Notes under the pieces: model-generated
What the model was told of the DNA's origin: nothing
Seen by the model: the letters and a program-made list of their open reading frames with translations, nothing else
Database searches by the model: none
Program-made: the position numbers and the translations under genes
DNA from: Ruminococcaceae bacterium UBA4871
GTDB lineage: Bacteria > Bacillota > Clostridia > Oscillospirales > Acutalibacteraceae
Length of the DNA stretch: 5,130 nucleotides
Reading direction: 5' to 3'
Assembly: GCA_002399445.1 (NCBI GenBank)
Contig: DHDR01000006.1
Location: 1 to 5,130, forward strand
Shown here: positions 4,854 to 5,130 of the stretch, piece after piece
Position numbering within the stretch: the first letter of the stretch is position 1
Layout: each line of letters begins with the position of its first letter

Positions 4854-5130
4854 ATATATTTTTGTGATTCCATTCTTTGCCCCATGCGGATAGCGACTCA
4901 GATGATTTTTCAAGCCCGTTCAAACCCGTAAAAATGGTACAAATAAGTTGGTACTGGCTGGCCTTTCATTTTGCGCGGGTGGTGGCCCTCATATGGCTTC
5001 AAATCAGCATCCGCCTGTCGGAATGGGGTTAATGGGGTATGTTTCAGCGTTCCGTTAGGCAACTCCAAAACTCTTTCTTGTGGCAGGCACTGGATATCCG
5101 CAAATGTCGGTTTACAAATTTCTATGATTT
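4852..5130 (-). pseudogene. 3' end of an unrecognised gene, apparently frameshifted (partial)
   Basis: On the minus strand a frame enters from the right edge and encodes 72 residues up to a TGA at 4910-4912, including the orderly stretch LPNGTLKHTPLTPFRQADAD and then HHPRKMKGQPVPTYLYHF. Immediately after that, a run of five T (plus-strand A5 at 4930-4934) would, with one T fewer, continue as TGLNGLEKSSESLSAWGKEW plus NHKNI to a TAA at 4852-4854, right at the terminator. The extension looks protein-like, so I infer a one-base insertion; the alternative is a genuine stop at 4910. The start lies outside the window. I do not recognise the family. It converges on topB, so it belongs to a separate transcription unit. 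Confidence 0.6.

Overview
The window looks like accessory DNA of a low-to-mid GC Gram-positive anaerobe, probably a clostridial Firmicute. This rests on strong AAGGAG-type ribosome binding sites, sigma-A-like promoter boxes, a Ser/Pro/Ala-rich linker typical of exported clostridial proteins, and a mobile-element type topoisomerase III. No integrase, relaxase or transposase is visible, so membership of an integrative conjugative element or plasmid is inferred from topB and the toxin-antitoxin (TA) load.

Layout. Bases 1-440 hold the 3' end of an exported-type protein. Bases 515-2261 form a TA cluster: an orphan Phd/YefM antitoxin (515-763, +); hicB with a 5'-truncated hicA (795-1297, -); a palindrome-rich stretch with a 17-codon ORF (1310-1424); a second Phd/YefM copy lacking its 5' end (1480-1691, +); and an intact yafQ-dinJ operon (1724-2261, -) with a clear promoter. 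Bases 2316-2663 carry no confident gene; they contain a decayed second copy of the 1362-1396 sequence and an unrecognised short ORF. A complete topB-like gene fills 2664-4814 and ends in a strong bidirectional terminator. Converging on it from the right edge is the 3' end of an unrecognised gene that appears frameshifted at a run of five A/T bases.

How it fits together. The same convergent arrangement occurs twice: a Phd/YefM reading frame runs rightward into a TA operon running leftward, and the pair share a hairpin whose left arm is the last codons of the antitoxin. A 235-bp direct repeat (552-786 and 1480-1714, 9 substitutions over the 210 coding bases) underlies this and brackets the hicBA remnant. 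The only TA pair that looks functional is DinJ-YafQ. The Phd/YefM and HicB antitoxins remain without an intact partner toxin here. They could be leftovers of decay, or could be kept as antidotes against related toxins; the sequence alone does not decide. No wholly new system is demonstrated. The most interesting signals are the repeated antitoxin/convergent-terminator architecture, the truncated hicA behind an apparent promoter and palindrome, and the duplicated start region of an unknown gene.
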